A DNA stretch of 59,911 nt. Source: HXMU1420-2 sp040830545 (GTDB taxonomy: Bacteria > Pseudomonadota > Alphaproteobacteria > Rhodobacterales > Rhodobacteraceae). Under the pieces are notes generated by a model. That model was not told the origin of the DNA, made no database searches, and saw nothing but the letters and a program-made list of their open reading frames with translations. The DNA lies in contig JBFOMB010000010.1 in assembly GCA_040830545.1 (NCBI GenBank), positions 1 to 59,911 of the forward strand, given 5' to 3'. Positions within the stretch are counted from its first letter, which is position 1. Every line of letters starts with the position of its first letter. Of the stretch, positions 33,160 through 41,196 are shown one piece after another. The position numbers and the translations under genes were made by a program.

Positions 33160-34788
33160 CTATAACCGAATGTCGAGCCCGGTCTCCATGCCGGGTGACG
33201 CGTTGCGGAGTGGGATGGTCAAGGCAATGGCCTCGCTGTTTTCCGACCCGTCGGCGGTACCATTTGCTGGTGTTTCGCGATCATCTCGGTCTGGTCCCGC
33301 TTCAGTCGAGGATTGATGTTGGAAATCGAACGAGACGTGATTGTGACCAAGGGCGCGCAACGCCTCGCTCAACGCGTCCGCGTGGCGTCGCATCAGGTCC
33401 AGGGTTTCCTGCCTTTCTGCCGCTATGACGATGGTAGTAGAACCATCTGCCAGTCCAAGGGTCATTCGGACACGTCCCAGTTCTTCGGGTTGGAGCGCGA
33501 TGTCCACGCGTCGCCCGGATTGTGACATCAGGATTTCAGCGATTTGCGTGGCGAAGGCAGGTGCATCAGACCGCGCGGTTGGAGCCGTGACCGGGAACCC
33601 CACGCCGTTTCGTGCGTTCTCACTGCCCGCAGTAGTTGCGACAACGTCCAAAAGAGGTGCTTGTCCAATGTCGGCTGAGTTTGGCGACTGTCCTAATGAT
33701 GGCGAAATCTGTTTTTCAAAAGCCTGGACCGACGCCACAGAAAGCGATGGCACCGCCGCAATTGTTGGGCTGCTCGGCGGTGTTTGTGTGGTGATGCTCG
33801 AATGCAGGTCCTTTGGCGGATTTTCGACCGCTTCGGGTCGGATCATTTGAGTTCCTGGAGTGACTTTGTGAACTTCCGACACGACGGTTGCTGGAACCAC
33901 GCTGCGGGTTTGTTCGGCTGCATTGGTCAACGAGGTTTTGCTTGGAGTTTTTTGTGCCTCGAGCCGGACCGATTGCTCATTGCCCTTAGTTTGAACGTTC
34001 GGGCTTTCGGTAGAACCAGTTTTGGAAACCAAGTCCTGCTCGGGTTGGCTTATAGGGCCATTGTGAGACACCGTTTTTGCAGCTGGAACATCGTTGGCAG
34101 GCTCGTCTGTTTCGCCCATAGAAGACGTCGCAGGGATGCCTGCGGAAGCCCTTTGTATGGTGGCTTCTACTGCCTCCGTCGGTATGATCCGTTGAACTGG
34201 AATCGGCTCGTCCGTCTGGATGGTGTTCTTCTGAGCTGACGTGCGAGGCTGATTTTGATCGAGGACCGGCTCCACCTTGTGTTCAATTGAATTCGCTACC
34301 GGTTCCTCGGTCGGCGCTGCGCTATTCTGGGGTTTTTCGGATTGCGTGCTGGCATTCGGAGCGTGAGGCAGTGTCGTTTTTTCGCCCGGCAACATATCGG
34401 GCGACTTTGGCGCCTGGGGCAATGCGTTAACTGCCTCGGTTGATTGCGTGATCGATGGGTCTGCGTTTTCAGAAAGCGCATCGTAGTGCAACCGGGTCGG
34501 GTCACTCAAAACAGGCTTGGGGCTTTTGGCTCTTTCAATGGTGGATGCAGCACGGGGTTCCTCACCGGCGTCAAACGTCTCTGCAAGGTCGAGCGTTTCG
34601 GCGAGTTCGACGAATTCTGGTTCAGGTGTTTCTGCAGAAAACTCTTCCCCTGACGGCTCACCAGCAGACGAAAACACCGCACCAAATGCAGAACTGCCCT
34701 TTGCAGGGGTTTGATTGGCCTCTGTCGCGTGGCGCGTTCCCGACGGGCTGGCGACGGGCCCAAGTATGGACTGACTGTCGATCTGCAT
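33160..34788 (-). CDS. fliK: Flagellar hook-length control protein FliK
   Basis: The ATG at 34788 is preceded by GGAGGTGTC, giving 542 residues. About 1-400 is low-complexity, rich in Pro, Ser, Thr, Glu and Gln, as expected for the stretched ruler part. The conserved FliK C-terminal domain (Flg_hook, about 415-505) contains RRVDIALQPEELGRVRMTLGLADGS and the helix LDLMRRHADALSEALRALG. FliK measures hook length and switches FlhB specificity from hook to filament export. The middle part diverges rapidly in the family; only the C-terminus supports the call. Confidence 0.88.
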   Translation of the reverse strand: MQIDSQSILGPVASPSGTRHATEANQTPAKGSSAFGAVFSSAGEPSGEEFSAETPEPEFVELAETLDLAETFDAGEEPRAASTIERAKSPKPVLSDPTRLHYDALSENADPSITQSTEAVNALPQAPKSPDMLPGEKTTLPHAPNASTQSEKPQNSAAPTEEPVANSIEHKVEPVLDQNQPRTSAQKNTIQTDEPIPVQRIIPTEAVEATIQRASAGIPATSSMGETDEPANDVPAAKTVSHNGPISQPEQDLVSKTGSTESPNVQTKGNEQSVRLEAQKTPSKTSLTNAAEQTRSVVPATVVSEVHKVTPGTQMIRPEAVENPPKDLHSSITTQTPPSSPTIAAVPSLSVASVQAFEKQISPSLGQSPNSADIGQAPLLDVVATTAGSENARNGVGFPVTAPTARSDAPAFATQIAEILMSQSGRRVDIALQPEELGRVRMTLGLADGSTTIVIAAERQETLDLMRRHADALSEALRALGHNHVSFDFQHQSSTEAGPDRDDRETPANGTADGSENSEAIALTIPLRNASPGMETGLDIRL

Positions 34789-34833
34789 GACACCTCCGTT
34801 CTGGCGTGGTGATGGCACATTAGATCGAGTCGG

Positions 34834-34849
34834 TTACTGGGTTTTTAAC
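34834..34849. promoter_or_regulatory. CtrA-like half-site pair in the fliK/flgJ gap
   Basis: TTAC-N7-TTAAC differs by one base from the CtrA consensus TTAA-N7-TTAA(C). It is centred in the 108-base divergent gap between fliK and flgJ. CtrA controls motility genes in Rhodobacterales. A single site with one mismatch is suggestive only. Confidence 0.4.
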
Positions 34850-34896
34850 CGGAATCGGCTCTACCTCAGGTTACATGAAATAATCGGAGACATTTT

Positions 34897-35193
34897 ATGG
34901 ATATCCCAAGCATGCAACCGGTAGCGCAATCCCGCGCGCGTATCGACCAGTCGGAGAATGGCGATGCGCGCCTGCATCAAGCGGCGCGCGATCTGGAGGC
35001 GACGTTTCTGGCGGAAATGCTGAAATCTGCGGGGCTGGGCAAATCCGGCGGTGAATTCAGCGGTGGTGCCGGCGAGGATCAGTTTTCGTCACTTATGGTG
35101 CGGGCGCAGGCGCAGCAAATCGCAGATGCAGGGGGAATCGGTCTGGCCGAGACATTTTTTCACGCGATGAAAGAGGCGGAAAATGGCGGTTGA
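34897..35193 (+). CDS. flgJ: FlgJ-like rod-binding protein, no muramidase domain
   Basis: The 98-residue protein matches only the N-terminal rod-binding domain of FlgJ: LHQAARDLEATFLAEMLKSAGL near 26-47 and QFSSLMVRAQAQQIADAGGIGLAE near 65-88. Enteric FlgJ is about 310 residues with a C-terminal glucosaminidase; that domain is absent here and its job is probably done by the SltF-like protein at 48801, as established in Rhodobacter sphaeroides. FlgJ caps the growing rod in the periplasm. It overlaps flgN by 11 bases. Confidence 0.88.
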   Translation: MDIPSMQPVAQSRARIDQSENGDARLHQAARDLEATFLAEMLKSAGLGKSGGEFSGGAGEDQFSSLMVRAQAQQIADAGGIGLAETFFHAMKEAENGG

Positions 35194-35542
35194 TGGAGCA
35201 AGCGAATTGATCGACGCGTTGGGTGACGTGGTGGATCAGGAACGACAGGCGATTCTGGAAGGGGATCTGGGGCGACTGTCAAAATTGGTCGAACGCAAAG
35301 CGGACCTCGCAGACCAGCTCGCCACTTGTGAAGGATTGGATGAGGATCGGATCGTTGGGTTGAACGACAAGTTTCACAGAAACCAGGACCTGTTGCAAAG
35401 CGCTATGGACGGCGTTCGACAAGTGGCGGAGCGGTTGAAACAATTGCAGGCCGCTCAAAGCGGACTGAATGTCTATGACGGTAAGGGACAGGCCCATCGC
35501 TATGGCACAAACGGGCGGCCGTCCATGTTGCGGCGGGTGTGA
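35183..35542 (+). CDS. FlgN-like flagellar export chaperone
   Basis: The 119-residue, largely helical protein has a long coiled-coil-like stretch (about 5-95: LIDALGDVVDQERQAILEGD, LSKLVERKADLADQLA) ending in a basic, Gly-rich tail (YGTNGRPSMLRRV). Size, helix pattern and position after flgJ and before fliC fit FlgN, the cytoplasmic chaperone of the hook-filament junction proteins FlgK and FlgL. Sequence conservation in this family is low, so the call leans on context. Confidence 0.65.
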   Translation: MAVDGASELIDALGDVVDQERQAILEGDLGRLSKLVERKADLADQLATCEGLDEDRIVGLNDKFHRNQDLLQSAMDGVRQVAERLKQLQAAQSGLNVYDGKGQAHRYGTNGRPSMLRRV

Positions 35543-35746
35543 TCGCCAGTTGAGACAAATCTTAGGTAAGCCGCCGGGACGATTTAGGATTCCATTAGCA
35601 CATAGAACGGCATGGTGTCCTCGCACTCTGGATGGAGTGGCGCGGGGACGGGCAGCCGGACACCGCATCGGTCAGAAAGACACGTGATCCGCCCCAGGGG
35701 GCGGGGGGAACCGGGGCGAACTGCCCGATGTGTGAAAGGAAAAGCT
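35543..35746 (+). promoter_or_regulatory. Structured leader upstream of fliC
   Basis: The 204 bases between flgN and fliC contain nested pairings: GGTGTCC (35614-35620) with GGACACC (35658-35664), enclosing CACTC/GAGTG (35624-35639), and a separate CCGCCC/GGGCGG hairpin (35689-35704). An AAAGGAAA ribosome site follows at 35735-35742. Because flaF and flbT follow fliC, and FlbT in Caulobacter acts on the flagellin mRNA 5' region, this leader is a candidate post-transcriptional control site. I could not identify a promoter with confidence. Confidence 0.5.
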
Positions 35747-36592
35747 GTGTCCAGCATTCTTACGAACAATGGCGCCATGGTGGCGCTGCAGACTCTGAAA
35801 TCGATCAACAACAACCTGACCAAAACTCAGGACATGATCTCGACCGGCAAGGAAATTGCCACGGCAAAGGACGGTGCAGCCGTCTGGGCGATCTCTAAGG
35901 TTATGGAATCCGATGTGCAGGGCTTCAACGCTGTGTCGGATTCACTGAGCCTTGCGGAAAGCACGGTTGCCGTGGCTTCTGCTGCGGCAGAGCAGATTGT
36001 CAATGTTCTGGGTGAAATCAAGGAATTGGCGATCTCTGCCAACAGCGAAAATGTAGATTTCGCGAAAATCCAGGCGCAAATCACGGAACGCGTTGGTCAG
36101 GTGGCATCGATCACTGCCGCCGCGCAGTTCAACGGGTCGAACCTGCTGGCGACGGATGTTGATGGCAACGGTGCGACCAGCCTGTCGGTTGTGTCCTCGA
36201 TCAACCGTGTTGGCAGCGGTACACCAACCGCCGCGACGATTTCGGTCAACACCCTGGACTTTGAGGCCAACATTGACCTAGCGTCCGACTTGACTGCAAT
36301 TGCGGACACTACAACGGCTGCGACCGCGCTGGGTGAAATCGAAACCTTCCTACAGACGGCGATCAACGGGGCCGCAGCCCTTGGCGCGTCGGCGGCTCGC
36401 ATCAAGGATCAGGGCGAGTTCATCTCCAAGCTGTCTGACGCCATGAAGAGCGGCGTCGGATCGCTGGTCGACACGAACATGGAAGAGGCTTCGGCAAAGT
36501 TGCAGGCCCTGCAAACTCAGCAGCAGCTGGGCGTACAGGCCCTGTCTATTGCCAACCAGGCACCGCAGACCATTCTGCAGCTGTTCCGGTAA
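35747..36592 (+). CDS. fliC: Flagellin
   Basis: A GTG start with AAAGGAAA upstream gives 281 residues. The N-terminal D0/D1 region MSSILTNNGAMVALQTLKSINNN and the C-terminal GVQALSIANQAPQTILQLFR are classic flagellin ends forming the filament core; the middle (about 140-200) is short and variable. Alphaproteobacterial flagellins of this size are common. It is followed by flaF and flbT. The frame stays open far upstream of the GTG, but that extension is basic, Arg/Gly-rich and implausible. Confidence 0.95.
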   Translation: MSSILTNNGAMVALQTLKSINNNLTKTQDMISTGKEIATAKDGAAVWAISKVMESDVQGFNAVSDSLSLAESTVAVASAAAEQIVNVLGEIKELAISANSENVDFAKIQAQITERVGQVASITAAAQFNGSNLLATDVDGNGATSLSVVSSINRVGSGTPTAATISVNTLDFEANIDLASDLTAIADTTTAATALGEIETFLQTAINGAAALGASAARIKDQGEFISKLSDAMKSGVGSLVDTNMEEASAKLQALQTQQQLGVQALSIANQAPQTILQLFR

Positions 36593-36655
36593 ACGAAATG
36601 GCCAGGGCGTGATGCGCCCTGGCCGATTTGACGACACTATCAAGAAGGACACGTC

Positions 36656-37030
36656 ATGCCGGACACTTTGGCTCGGTCAAAGCAGGCCTACTCTGCTGCC
36701 CGCGGGACGATCAAGACTCCACGCAGTGTGGAATACGAAGCGCTGGCGGGCATCACGGCACGGATGCGCAGTGCGTCAGAAAAAGGATCAGCCGGGTTTT
36801 CCGATCTGGCCAGCGCGCTTCACGAAAATCGTCGCATTTGGACGGTCTTTGCCGTGGAGTCCGCGGATGAAGCAAACCAGCTGCCTTTGGAGCTCCGCGC
36901 CGGAATCGTGTCTCTGGCCGGGTTCGTACAGCAACACAGCAGCAAAGTTCTGGCACGGTCTGGCGCGATTGAACCCTTGTTGGACGTCAATACTGCGATC
37001 ATGCGCGGGCTGCGCGGCGGAGGGAACTGA
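36656..37030 (+). CDS. flaF: Flagellar biosynthesis regulator FlaF
   Basis: The 124-residue protein matches FlaF: ARSKQAYSAARGTIKTPRSVEYEALAGITARM near 6-37 and a helical C-terminus with FVQQHSSKVLARSGAIEPLLDVNTAIMRGL. FlaF and FlbT act as opposing regulators of flagellin synthesis in alphaproteobacteria, FlaF being needed for flagellin translation or secretion. It lies 63 bases after fliC and one base before the flbT start. Confidence 0.9.
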   Translation: MPDTLARSKQAYSAARGTIKTPRSVEYEALAGITARMRSASEKGSAGFSDLASALHENRRIWTVFAVESADEANQLPLELRAGIVSLAGFVQQHSSKVLARSGAIEPLLDVNTAIMRGLRGGGN

Positions 37031-37031
37031 C

Positions 37032-37436
37032 ATGAGCGGACTGGTTCTGAAACTCAGCCCCAAAGAGCGTTTGTTGATCAATGGTGCGGTGATTGAAAAC
37101 GGCGATCGGCGGTGCCGACTGTCCATTGTGTCGCCCGAAGCCAATATCCTGAGGTTGCGCGATGCGCTGCATCCGGAGGATGCGACGACACCTGTCCGAC
37201 GCATTTGCTATAGCGCGCAATTGGTCCTGTCGGGTGACGCGGACCCGGAAGGTGCCCGCCTTCCGCTGTTGCGTCGTATCGAGGAATTGAGCCAGATTTT
37301 CACGGATCATGACAGCCGTACAGCGTTGTCAGTTGCGACTACTGCCTTGATCGATGGAAATTACTATCGCTGTCTGAAATCTCTGCGTTCGCTGATGCCC
37401 CGCGAAGATCGGTTGATGGCGGCGGTCAGTCAATGA
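37032..37436 (+). CDS. flbT: Flagellar biosynthesis repressor FlbT
   Basis: The ATG at 37032 gives 134 residues. The start MSGLVLKLSPKERLLINGAVIENGDRR with a small beta-barrel-like N-terminus and the C-terminal YYRCLKSLRSLMPRE match FlbT, the post-transcriptional regulator that promotes decay of flagellin mRNA when the hook is incomplete (known in Caulobacter). Its stop overlaps the next start (ATGA). With flaF it forms the conserved fliC-flaF-flbT module. Confidence 0.92.
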   Translation: MSGLVLKLSPKERLLINGAVIENGDRRCRLSIVSPEANILRLRDALHPEDATTPVRRICYSAQLVLSGDADPEGARLPLLRRIEELSQIFTDHDSRTALSVATTALIDGNYYRCLKSLRSLMPREDRLMAAVSQ

Positions 37437-38227
37437 CCTTTCAGCCTATCATTCCGTTTGGTGGTCTGCAGGGCTGGATGTATCTGGACCGCACTTATGA
37501 GGTTCAGCTGGAAAGCTTCAGTGCACAGGCGCGGCTGCAACGGGATGTGGCGTATTTCAAGGAACAGATCGGTACGATCACCAGCGCAAGTGATCTTGTT
37601 CAGGATCGACGTCTGCGTGAAGTGGCGCTAGGGGCTTTTGGTTTGTCGGAGGACATGCCGAATATCTACTTCGTGCAACGTATTTTAGGCGATGGGGTGC
37701 AAAGTGATGACGCCCTGGGCAATCGCTTGGCGGATACACGCTATCGAGAGTTCAGTGCCGCCTTCGGGTTGGGGCCGGGGGAATTCCGGCAAACCGGCAA
37801 TGCGGCGGCCATGGCAGAAATCGCAGATCTGTACTTGGCACGATCCTTTGAGGAGGCTGTCGGTCAACAAGATGACACAATGCGTATTTCCTTGAACGCC
37901 AAGCGGGAACTGGCGGAAATTGCGACGGGAGCGGGTTCTGAAAATGCCAAATGGTACACAATCCTCGGACAACCGCCTCTGCGTGCTTTGTTCGAAACCG
38001 CGCTGGGATTTCCACCCAGTTTCGGCCAGGCAGATCTGGAAAGGCAGCTCACAGCGTTTCAAGACCGACTGGCATCCATGACCGGGTCAAACTCGATCGC
38101 GCAGTTCGAGGATCCGGAGGCGGTGGATCAATTGATTACGGTGTATCAAGCGCGCGCTCAAATTCAGTCCGGGGCAATTTCGACCTCGCCAGCCGCGACG
38201 GCGCTTGCCTTGTTGTCCGGCAGATAG
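37433..38227 (+). CDS. DUF1217 flagellar-associated protein
   Basis: The 264-residue protein has no signal peptide or membrane segment. Repeated helix-rich blocks such as RDVAYFKEQIGTITSASDLVQDRRLREVALGAFGL and VQRILGDGVQSDDALGNRLADTRYREFSAAFGLG are typical of DUF1217, a family found almost only in alphaproteobacterial flagellar loci. Its molecular role is not established. It is translationally coupled to flbT and ends the fliC operon. Confidence 0.8.
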   Translation: MTFQPIIPFGGLQGWMYLDRTYEVQLESFSAQARLQRDVAYFKEQIGTITSASDLVQDRRLREVALGAFGLSEDMPNIYFVQRILGDGVQSDDALGNRLADTRYREFSAAFGLGPGEFRQTGNAAAMAEIADLYLARSFEEAVGQQDDTMRISLNAKRELAEIATGAGSENAKWYTILGQPPLRALFETALGFPPSFGQADLERQLTAFQDRLASMTGSNSIAQFEDPEAVDQLITVYQARAQIQSGAISTSPAATALALLSGR

Positions 38228-38407
38228 CCAAAAGAGCGTAACGCGAACGGACTGTCGGGTTTGGTGCCGTGCAGGAACCAGAGGACGGCCCGAAAAACTG
38301 CCAATCCACTTCGCTTAGCGGTCTTTTTTTTGCGGTACGCCGAGCCTGAGCCCTCACACCGCAGGTCACCGTTGCGTACGGGTGTCATCACATAAAAATT
38401 TCACACC
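38228..38407. other. Convergent gap with T-run after the fliC operon
   Basis: The 180 bases between the DUF1217 gene and fliI hold no gene. A T8 run at 38324-38331 follows a weak CGC-TTA-GCG hairpin and may end plus-strand transcription, but the stem is short and I give it low weight. Confidence 0.35.
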
Positions 38408-39745
38408 TTATCGGGTGCCTGTCACGTCCGCACCCGCCCGTCGCAATATAAGGGTCAGCCGATTGAAACTGCCTGCGATGTCTTCTTGTGTTGGCTTTGC
38501 AAAAAAAGCATCCAGTTCAGGCCAGGCTCGCACGGCGCGATCCAGCTGAGGATCGGTTCCTTCGCTATAAAGCCCGGCGCGGATCATGACCTCGGATCGT
38601 TCGTAGGACCCAAGCAACGCGCGCGCGTCGCGGATCACATCATTTTCATGGACTGACGCAACACCTGGCAACGCACGCGACACTGATTTAAGGACATCAA
38701 TCGCAGGAAAACGGCCGCGTTCTGCGATGCTCCGGTCCAAAATGATGTGTCCATCCAGCACGCCACGCACGACGTCCGCAACCGGCTCGTCCATGTTTGA
38801 ACCAGCGACCAGAACGGTAAAAATAGCTGTGATATCACCTTGATCGCCCATTCCTGGCCCAGCTCGCTCACAAAGCGCGGTGATGGAAGGGGTCAAAGAG
38901 GGCGGGTAGCCACGCAAAGAAAGATCTTCGCCGGAAATTGCCGCGATTTCCCGTTGCGCCTCAGCAAACCGGGTGACCGAATCCGCCAGATACAGGACCT
39001 GCTTGCCCTGATCGCGAAAATGCTCCGCAATCGTCATCGCGGCCCAGGCGCATCGGCGGCGAACCAAAGCGGATTGATCTGACGTTGCCGCCACAACTAC
39101 CGACCGGCGCAACCCGTCCTCGCCCAGGGTTTCACGCACAAATTCACTGACTTCACGCCCGCGTTCTCCAATCAGCGCAACAACAGAAATGTCCGCTTCA
39201 ATATCCCGCGCCATGCGGGCAAGCAGGCGGGATTTCCCGACACCAGAGCCCGAAAACAACCCGATCCGCTGACCACGAGCCAAAGGCAACAATGTGTCGA
39301 ACACCGCCAAACCGGTGCCCAGACGCGCGCCCATCGCGCGTCGATCCGCGGCAGCCGGCGCACCGGCAGAGATCGGGCGGGGCACAGAGCCGCGCAAAAG
39401 CGGTTTGCCATCCAGGGGTCGTCCAAACGGATCAATAATACGCCCGATCCAACGGTCTGACGGCGCGAATTCCGGGATGCCTGTTAGGATAACACGGTCA
39501 TTGACCGCAATGCCTTCTGCATTTTCCCCGATCAAAACATATGTTTGCGTTTCAGTGACTTGTACGATTTCACCTTCTATCGCGCGCCCTTGCGTTTGAA
39601 CGCGCACCTGTGCGCCGATCCGGGCTGTGGGCTGCAGACCCGCCACAACCAACATGCCATGGCGGACCGACGCGACATGACCACATGGATGAGAGACCCG
39701 AATTGATTGCAGACCCGAAAGTGCAGCGTCGAAAATTTGAGTCAT
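38408..39745 (-). CDS. fliI: Flagellar type III export ATPase FliI
   Basis: The 445-residue F1-ATPase-beta-like protein has Walker A SGSGVGKS at 165-172, the catalytic Glu in ALIGERGREV near 191-200, and Walker B region VLYLADSVTRFAEAQREIA. DPFGRPLDGKPLL is typical of FliI. It energises substrate unfolding at the export gate with FliH and FliJ. It is transcribed alone on the minus strand, divergently from flgB. No FliJ-like frame lies next to it; the candidate FliJ is at 44495. Confidence 0.95.
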   Translation of the reverse strand: MTQIFDAALSGLQSIRVSHPCGHVASVRHGMLVVAGLQPTARIGAQVRVQTQGRAIEGEIVQVTETQTYVLIGENAEGIAVNDRVILTGIPEFAPSDRWIGRIIDPFGRPLDGKPLLRGSVPRPISAGAPAAADRRAMGARLGTGLAVFDTLLPLARGQRIGLFSGSGVGKSRLLARMARDIEADISVVALIGERGREVSEFVRETLGEDGLRRSVVVAATSDQSALVRRRCAWAAMTIAEHFRDQGKQVLYLADSVTRFAEAQREIAAISGEDLSLRGYPPSLTPSITALCERAGPGMGDQGDITAIFTVLVAGSNMDEPVADVVRGVLDGHIILDRSIAERGRFPAIDVLKSVSRALPGVASVHENDVIRDARALLGSYERSEVMIRAGLYSEGTDPQLDRAVRAWPELDAFFAKPTQEDIAGSFNRLTLILRRAGADVTGTR

Positions 39746-39831
39746 GTTTGCCCCTCAATTGTTCTGTGCAAACCCTTTCTAAAGAAATGCGGGTTAAGGC
39801 TTGATTGAAACCAATCGCGGGAGAAGCCCCG

Positions 39832-40221
39832 ATGCTAAAAGATCTGACAATATTTCAACTGGCCGGAAATGCGGCGACCCATGCCGGACGGCGGCAGGCC
39901 TTGTTGACACAGAATGTGGCCAATGCGGATACACCGGGGTACCGGGCTCTGGACCTGCCCGATTTTGCCGAGGCGGTGAGTTTGGAAACGCGTGGCGCTG
40001 CAATGCAGGCAACACGCCCGACACATCTGCAGGGCACATCATCTCAAATCAACCGGATCGAACCGTTTGAACGCCCGGGCGAGGCTGACCCGAACGGAAA
40101 CACGGTCGCGCTGGATCGGGAATTGATGTTTGCGGTGGATGCCAAGCGGACCCATGATCGGTCGCTGGCGGTCTATCGGTCAGCTTTGGACATCCTGCGC
40201 ACCGCCATTCGCGTGCGATAG
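39832..40221 (+). CDS. flgB: Flagellar basal-body rod protein FlgB
   Basis: The ATG at 39832, preceded by GGGAGAAG, gives 129 residues. MLKDLTIFQLAGNAATHAGRRQALLTQNVANADTPGYRALD is the rod-protein N-terminal signature (NVANADTPGY), and the C-terminus has the matching helix for coiled-coil packing. FlgB forms the proximal rod. It starts the operon flgB-flgC-fliE-fliQ-flgF-flgG-flgA-flgH-fliL-like, divergent from fliI. A weak CtrA-like TTAA-N7-TTGA occurs at 39794-39808, very near the start codon. Confidence 0.94.
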   Translation: MLKDLTIFQLAGNAATHAGRRQALLTQNVANADTPGYRALDLPDFAEAVSLETRGAAMQATRPTHLQGTSSQINRIEPFERPGEADPNGNTVALDRELMFAVDAKRTHDRSLAVYRSALDILRTAIRVR

Positions 40222-40230
40222 GGGGCCGTC

Positions 40231-40623
40231 ATGAACGAATTTTCGCGCGCCCTTCAGGTGTCTTCATCCGCTATGCACGCTCAGGCGACCCGCCTTCGCC
40301 ATGTGTCAGAAAACATTTCCAATGCGGACACGCCGGGGTTCCGACGCAAATCCGTCAGTTTCGAGGCAGAAGTTGATCCGGTCTCCAATCTGACACTGCT
40401 GCGGGTCGGCGATGTGCGTCAGGATCAATCCGATCTAACCACAGTCTTTGATCCGCAACACCCGTTGGCCGATGACAACGGCCAATACAAAGGGTCGAAT
40501 GTCAGCCTGTTGGTTGAAATCGTCGATGCCCGCGAGGCGCGGCGCAGTTACGAGGCGAACCTGAAAATGTTCGACCAGGTACGACAGATGTCGTCCAGCC
40601 TCATGAGTTTGCTCAGAAAATAA
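40231..40623 (+). CDS. flgC: Flagellar basal-body rod protein FlgC
   Basis: The 130-residue proximal rod subunit contains the signature RLRHVSENISNADTPGFRRKSVSFEAEVD (about 22-50) and a C-terminal EIVDAREARRSYEANLKMFDQVRQMSSSL, both diagnostic for FlgC. It begins 9 bases after flgB and is followed by fliE after 12 bases. Length is normal for the family. Confidence 0.95.
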   Translation: MNEFSRALQVSSSAMHAQATRLRHVSENISNADTPGFRRKSVSFEAEVDPVSNLTLLRVGDVRQDQSDLTTVFDPQHPLADDNGQYKGSNVSLLVEIVDAREARRSYEANLKMFDQVRQMSSSLMSLLRK

Positions 40624-40635
40624 AGGAGATCCAGA

Positions 40636-40923
40636 ATGGATGTATCAGCGATTTACGCAGCCAAAAACTATGCTTCGGCCCGTGCGGGTACTCAGCCTGA
40701 GCCTGGAACCGGGCAGGGTGGTTTCATGCCCAACGCCATGGGTGCTTTCGAGCGGACGTTGAAATCCGCCGAAGACCTAGCCACCCAGTCACTCACCGGT
40801 GATGCTGATCCGCATGCGCTGGTGCAGGCGCTCGCGCAATCTGAACTGGCGGTTGAAACGGCAGTCACGGTGCGTAACAAAGTGGTCGAGGCGTATCAGG
40901 AAATCCTGCGGATGCCTGTCTGA
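40636..40923 (+). CDS. fliE: Flagellar hook-basal body complex protein FliE
   Basis: The 95-residue protein matches FliE, which joins the MS-ring to the proximal rod. The C-terminal block DPHALVQALAQSELAVETAVTVRNKVVEAYQEILRMPV is the conserved part. AAAGGAG precedes the ATG. It follows flgC, as in most alphaproteobacteria, and precedes fliQ by one base. Confidence 0.92.
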   Translation: MDVSAIYAAKNYASARAGTQPEPGTGQGGFMPNAMGAFERTLKSAEDLATQSLTGDADPHALVQALAQSELAVETAVTVRNKVVEAYQEILRMPV

Positions 40924-40924
40924 T

Positions 40925-41194
40925 ATGCTGACTGAAGGGCAGTTGTTTGACGCGGTACGCCATGCGCTTTGGGTTTCCGTCATCGTTTCCTTGCCAATTC
41001 TGGCGGTTGCTCTGCTGACCGGTTTGGTGATCGGCCTTTTTCAGGCGCTGACGTCCATCCAGGAAATGACACTGACCTTCGTACCCAAACTGGCAGCCAT
41101 TGCCGTCGTGTTCTGGATGTCCATGGGGTTCATGACCCAAACCATGGTCGCATTCTTTGATACGCGAATACTCCCAATGATCACAGGAGGTTAG
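40925..41194 (+). CDS. fliQ: Flagellar export gate protein FliQ
   Basis: The 89-residue inner-membrane protein has two hydrophobic helices (about 16-38, WVSVIVSLPILAVALLTGLVIGLF, and 52-75, LAAIAVVFWMSMGFMTQTMVAFF), with the family segment QALTSIQEMTLTFVPK between. FliQ packs around FliP5FliR1 in the export gate. Its place inside the rod-gene operon, away from fliP and fliR, is common in alphaproteobacteria. Spacing to flgF is 2 bases. Confidence 0.94.
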   Translation: MLTEGQLFDAVRHALWVSVIVSLPILAVALLTGLVIGLFQALTSIQEMTLTFVPKLAAIAVVFWMSMGFMTQTMVAFFDTRILPMITGG

Positions 41195-41196
41195 AT

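Noticed and set aside
38311..38335. Intrinsic terminator with T8 after the fliC operon
   Set aside because: The T-run is clear but the stem is only three pairs, so it is recorded as part of the gap rather than as a terminator.
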